Part shown: in pieces, positions 62,218-64,000 of the stretch
Numbering within the stretch: position 1 is the first letter of the stretch
Layout: each line of letters begins with the position of its first letter
Assembly: GCA_903861125.1 (NCBI GenBank)
Contig: CAIOTF010000017.1
Span: forward strand, 310,001-374,000
DNA length: 64,000 nt
Source of the DNA: an uncultured Ignavibacteriota bacterium
GTDB lineage: Bacteria; Bacteroidota; Ignavibacteria; UBA10030; UBA8401
Direction: 5' to 3'
The notes under the pieces: model-generated
Told to the model about the DNA's origin: nothing
The model's database searches: none
What the model saw: only the letters and a program-made list of their open reading frames with translations
Translations under genes and position numbers: made by a program

Positions 62218-64000
62218 TGGAAAAATCAGGATCGAAATTTTTACAGTTCATTGACACTCCGGTTGATCTAAGGAAACTGGATGTTTCGTCGTTACGCACA
62301 GTATGTTCTGAGGTGCGCGATTTTCTGGTGGACTCTGTTTCAAAAACAGGCGGTCATCTTGGGGCTGGTTTAGGAGCAGTTGAATTGACAGTAGCGTTGC
62401 ATTATGTATTTAACACTCCCGACGATAAACTTGTCTGGGACACAGGACATCAGGCATATCCTCATAAAATTCTTACAGGACGGAAAAACCGGCTTCACAC
62501 CATCCGCCAGAAAGACGGCTTGAGTGGGTTTCTTCGCCGTGACGAAAGCGAATACGATACATTCGGTGCCGGACATGCCAATACAGCAATTTCCGCTGCA
62601 TTAGGAATTGCCACCGCACGAGATTTTGCTCATAAAGATTTCAAAGTTGTCGCAATTGTCGGTGACGGTTCATTGACTGGTGGCATGGCATACGAAGGAT
62701 TGAACAATGCAGGGGTCCTGAAAAAGGATATGATTGTTGTTCTGAGTGATAATAAAATGGTATCGCTATCTGCGAACAATCCGACACTGTGGTCGCTTCA
62801 CAATTATTTTTCTGAAGCGCTGACACACCCTACGTATAATAAGTTCAAGGCGAATGTCTGGGATCTTACGGGAAAACTGGACACATTCGGCGACCGCTTG
62901 CGAAGCGTTGCAGGAAAACTTGAACGAGGCGTTAAAGCAGTGGTTACACCCGGAATGATGTTTGAAGCGATGGGATTCCGTTATTTTGGGCCGTTTAACG
63001 GACACAATGTTGTGAAACTGGTTGAAGTCCTTCAGCACGTAAAAGAATTAAAAGGGCCTATACTCCTGCATATCAATACGGAAAAAGGGAAAGGATATGA
63101 ACCGGCCGAAAGGGATGCTGCCAAACTGCATGGAGTATCTCCATTCGATAAATCAACTGGAGTATCGCCTAAATCTACTGCCCCGGCCGCGTATACAAAG
63201 ATCTTCGGCAATGCTCTCGTTGAAATTTGCAAGGAGAATCCAAAGGTAGTCGGTATTACTGCGGCCATGCCCGATGGGACCGGCCTGGATATTTTACAGC
63301 AAGCGATGCCGAACCGATTTTTTGATGTTGGTATTGCCGAACAGCATGCGGTAACATTTGCGGCGGGGTTAGCAACGGAAGGTTATATTCCGGTTGTTGC
63401 GATCTATTCTACTTTCTTACAGCGTGCATTCGATCAGATCATCCATGACGTTTCACTGCAGGATCTGCATGTTGTATTCGTAATGGATCGTGCGGGACTT
63501 GTTGGCGCAGACGGACCGACGCACCATGGAACACTGGATCTTTCCTTCTTACGCTGTATCCCGAACATGGTGATCATGGCGCCTAAAGATGAAAATGAAT
63601 TACGCGACATGCTGTATACAGCGGTACAGAAAAGAAATTGCCCGGTTGCAATACGGTATCCCAGAGGGAACTCGCTCGGTATTCCATTACGTCCAGTATT
63701 TCAGCAACTTCAAATTGGAAAATCGGAAACAGTACGCACCGGTAAAGACATAGCGATTCTTGCCATTGGAACAATGGTAACACAATCTTTGCAGGCGGCT
63801 GATATCTTAGAGAAAGAAGGAATTCTTGCTGAAGTTGTGAATATGCGTTTTGTAAAACCACTGGACAATGAATTGCTTGCGAACATTTCTAAGAGATTTT
63901 CAAGAATCATTACAGTGGAAGAAAATAGTGTTGTTGGCGGATTTGGTTCTGCAATCGTTGAAGCTTATGCCGCTATGAATACATCAAATCTCAATATTAA
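62217..64000 (+). CDS. dxs: 1-deoxy-D-xylulose-5-phosphate synthase (3' end outside the window)
   Basis: 594 codons visible with no stop before the window edge; Dxs is usually about 620-640 residues, so only the last few dozen are missing. The TPP enzyme makes DXP from pyruvate and glyceraldehyde 3-phosphate for the MEP isoprenoid pathway. Visible motifs: GGHLGAGLGAVELTVALHYV, the TPP/Mg site VGDGSLTGGMAYEGLNNAG, the transketolase-like VFVMDRAGLVGADGPTHHG, and AIRYPRGN. The start ATG overlaps the xseB stop. xseAB-dxs linkage is common in bacteria. Confidence 0.95.
   Translation, partial: MEKSGSKFLQFIDTPVDLRKLDVSSLRTVCSEVRDFLVDSVSKTGGHLGAGLGAVELTVALHYVFNTPDDKLVWDTGHQAYPHKILTGRKNRLHTIRQKDGLSGFLRRDESEYDTFGAGHANTAISAALGIATARDFAHKDFKVVAIVGDGSLTGGMAYEGLNNAGVLKKDMIVVLSDNKMVSLSANNPTLWSLHNYFSEALTHPTYNKFKANVWDLTGKLDTFGDRLRSVAGKLERGVKAVVTPGMMFEAMGFRYFGPFNGHNVVKLVEVLQHVKELKGPILLHINTEKGKGYEPAERDAAKLHGVSPFDKSTGVSPKSTAPAAYTKIFGNALVEICKENPKVVGITAAMPDGTGLDILQQAMPNRFFDVGIAEQHAVTFAAGLATEGYIPVVAIYSTFLQRAFDQIIHDVSLQDLHVVFVMDRAGLVGADGPTHHGTLDLSFLRCIPNMVIMAPKDENELRDMLYTAVQKRNCPVAIRYPRGNSLGIPLRPVFQQLQIGKSETVRTGKDIAILAIGTMVTQSLQAADILEKEGILAEVVNMRFVKPLDNELLANISKRFSRIITVEENSVVGGFGSAIVEAYAAMNTSNLNI

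Overview
The window reads as a chromosomal stretch of a free-living, Gram-negative bacterium of the Bacteroidota/Chlorobi/Ignavibacteria group. This is inferred from the gene set: a TonB-dependent receptor with a DUF4249-type lipoprotein, a secreted protease with a type IX (Por) C-terminal sorting domain, a BamD lipoprotein, a BshB1-type bacillithiol deacetylase, a stand-alone family B DNA polymerase, and promoter boxes of the form TATATTTG/TATATTTA that match the TAnnTTTG box of Bacteroidota. Almost everything is core housekeeping or envelope biology. I see no CRISPR array, prophage, insertion sequence or rRNA.

Layout. 0-4.6 kb: a membrane protein cut off at its C-terminus, converging on a SulP-STAS-EIIA transporter fusion, then an acyl-CoA carboxylase beta subunit. 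4.7-11.8 kb: secreted proteolysis, with two tandem M14 carboxypeptidase-like proteins (the first without any catalytic residue) and a Tricorn-like S41 protease. 11.9-16.3 kb: pdxH, a small cNMP-binding protein, tgt-yajC-ribBA, greA. 16.3-16.9 kb: a tRNA cluster (Gly, Cys, Leu, Leu) led by a tRNA-like relic. 16.9-21.9 kb: a large soluble five-PAS hybrid histidine kinase between two gene-free stretches of about 1.05 and 0.66 kb. 21.9-28.9 kb: a small Fn3 protein, maf plus a B12-binding mutase subunit, PolB, a DUF4249 lipoprotein and a TonB receptor. 29.0-32.8 kb: two tRNA-Ser genes, then a tight operon of two peroxiredoxins, a eukaryote-like 6-pyruvoyl-tetrahydropterin synthase, GTP cyclohydrolase I and two short-chain dehydrogenases, together suggesting tetrahydrobiopterin-type pterin synthesis. 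33-38.6 kb: a Spy-like protein, a TPR lipoprotein, pyrK-pyrD, folC. 38.8-43.4 kb: rho, then thiolase, 3-hydroxyacyl-CoA dehydrogenase and acyl-CoA dehydrogenase. 43.5-59.3 kb: a long run of closely spaced same-strand genes (lemA, two TPM proteins, nitrilase, gdh, CapA-like, bamD, thioesterase, FG-GAP protein, T9SS protease, ccmABCDEF). 59.4-60.7 kb: zinc-ribbon membrane protein and bshB1 on the minus strand. 60.8-64 kb: xseA-xseB-dxs, the last running off the edge.

How it fits together. Propionyl/methylmalonyl-CoA and short-chain acyl-CoA enzymes, glutamate dehydrogenase and secreted peptidases point to a peptide- and acid-using heterotroph. The cytochrome c maturation genes point to a respiratory chain with c-type cytochromes; the CcmE here carries the CxxxY variant of the haem-binding motif and no CcmG/H is present in the window. 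The most notable observations are the catalytically dead M14 paralogue, the Tgt without its zinc cysteines, the pterin operon, the CxxxY CcmE, the SulP-STAS-EIIA fusion, and promoter boxes that abut start codons and suggest leaderless transcripts.
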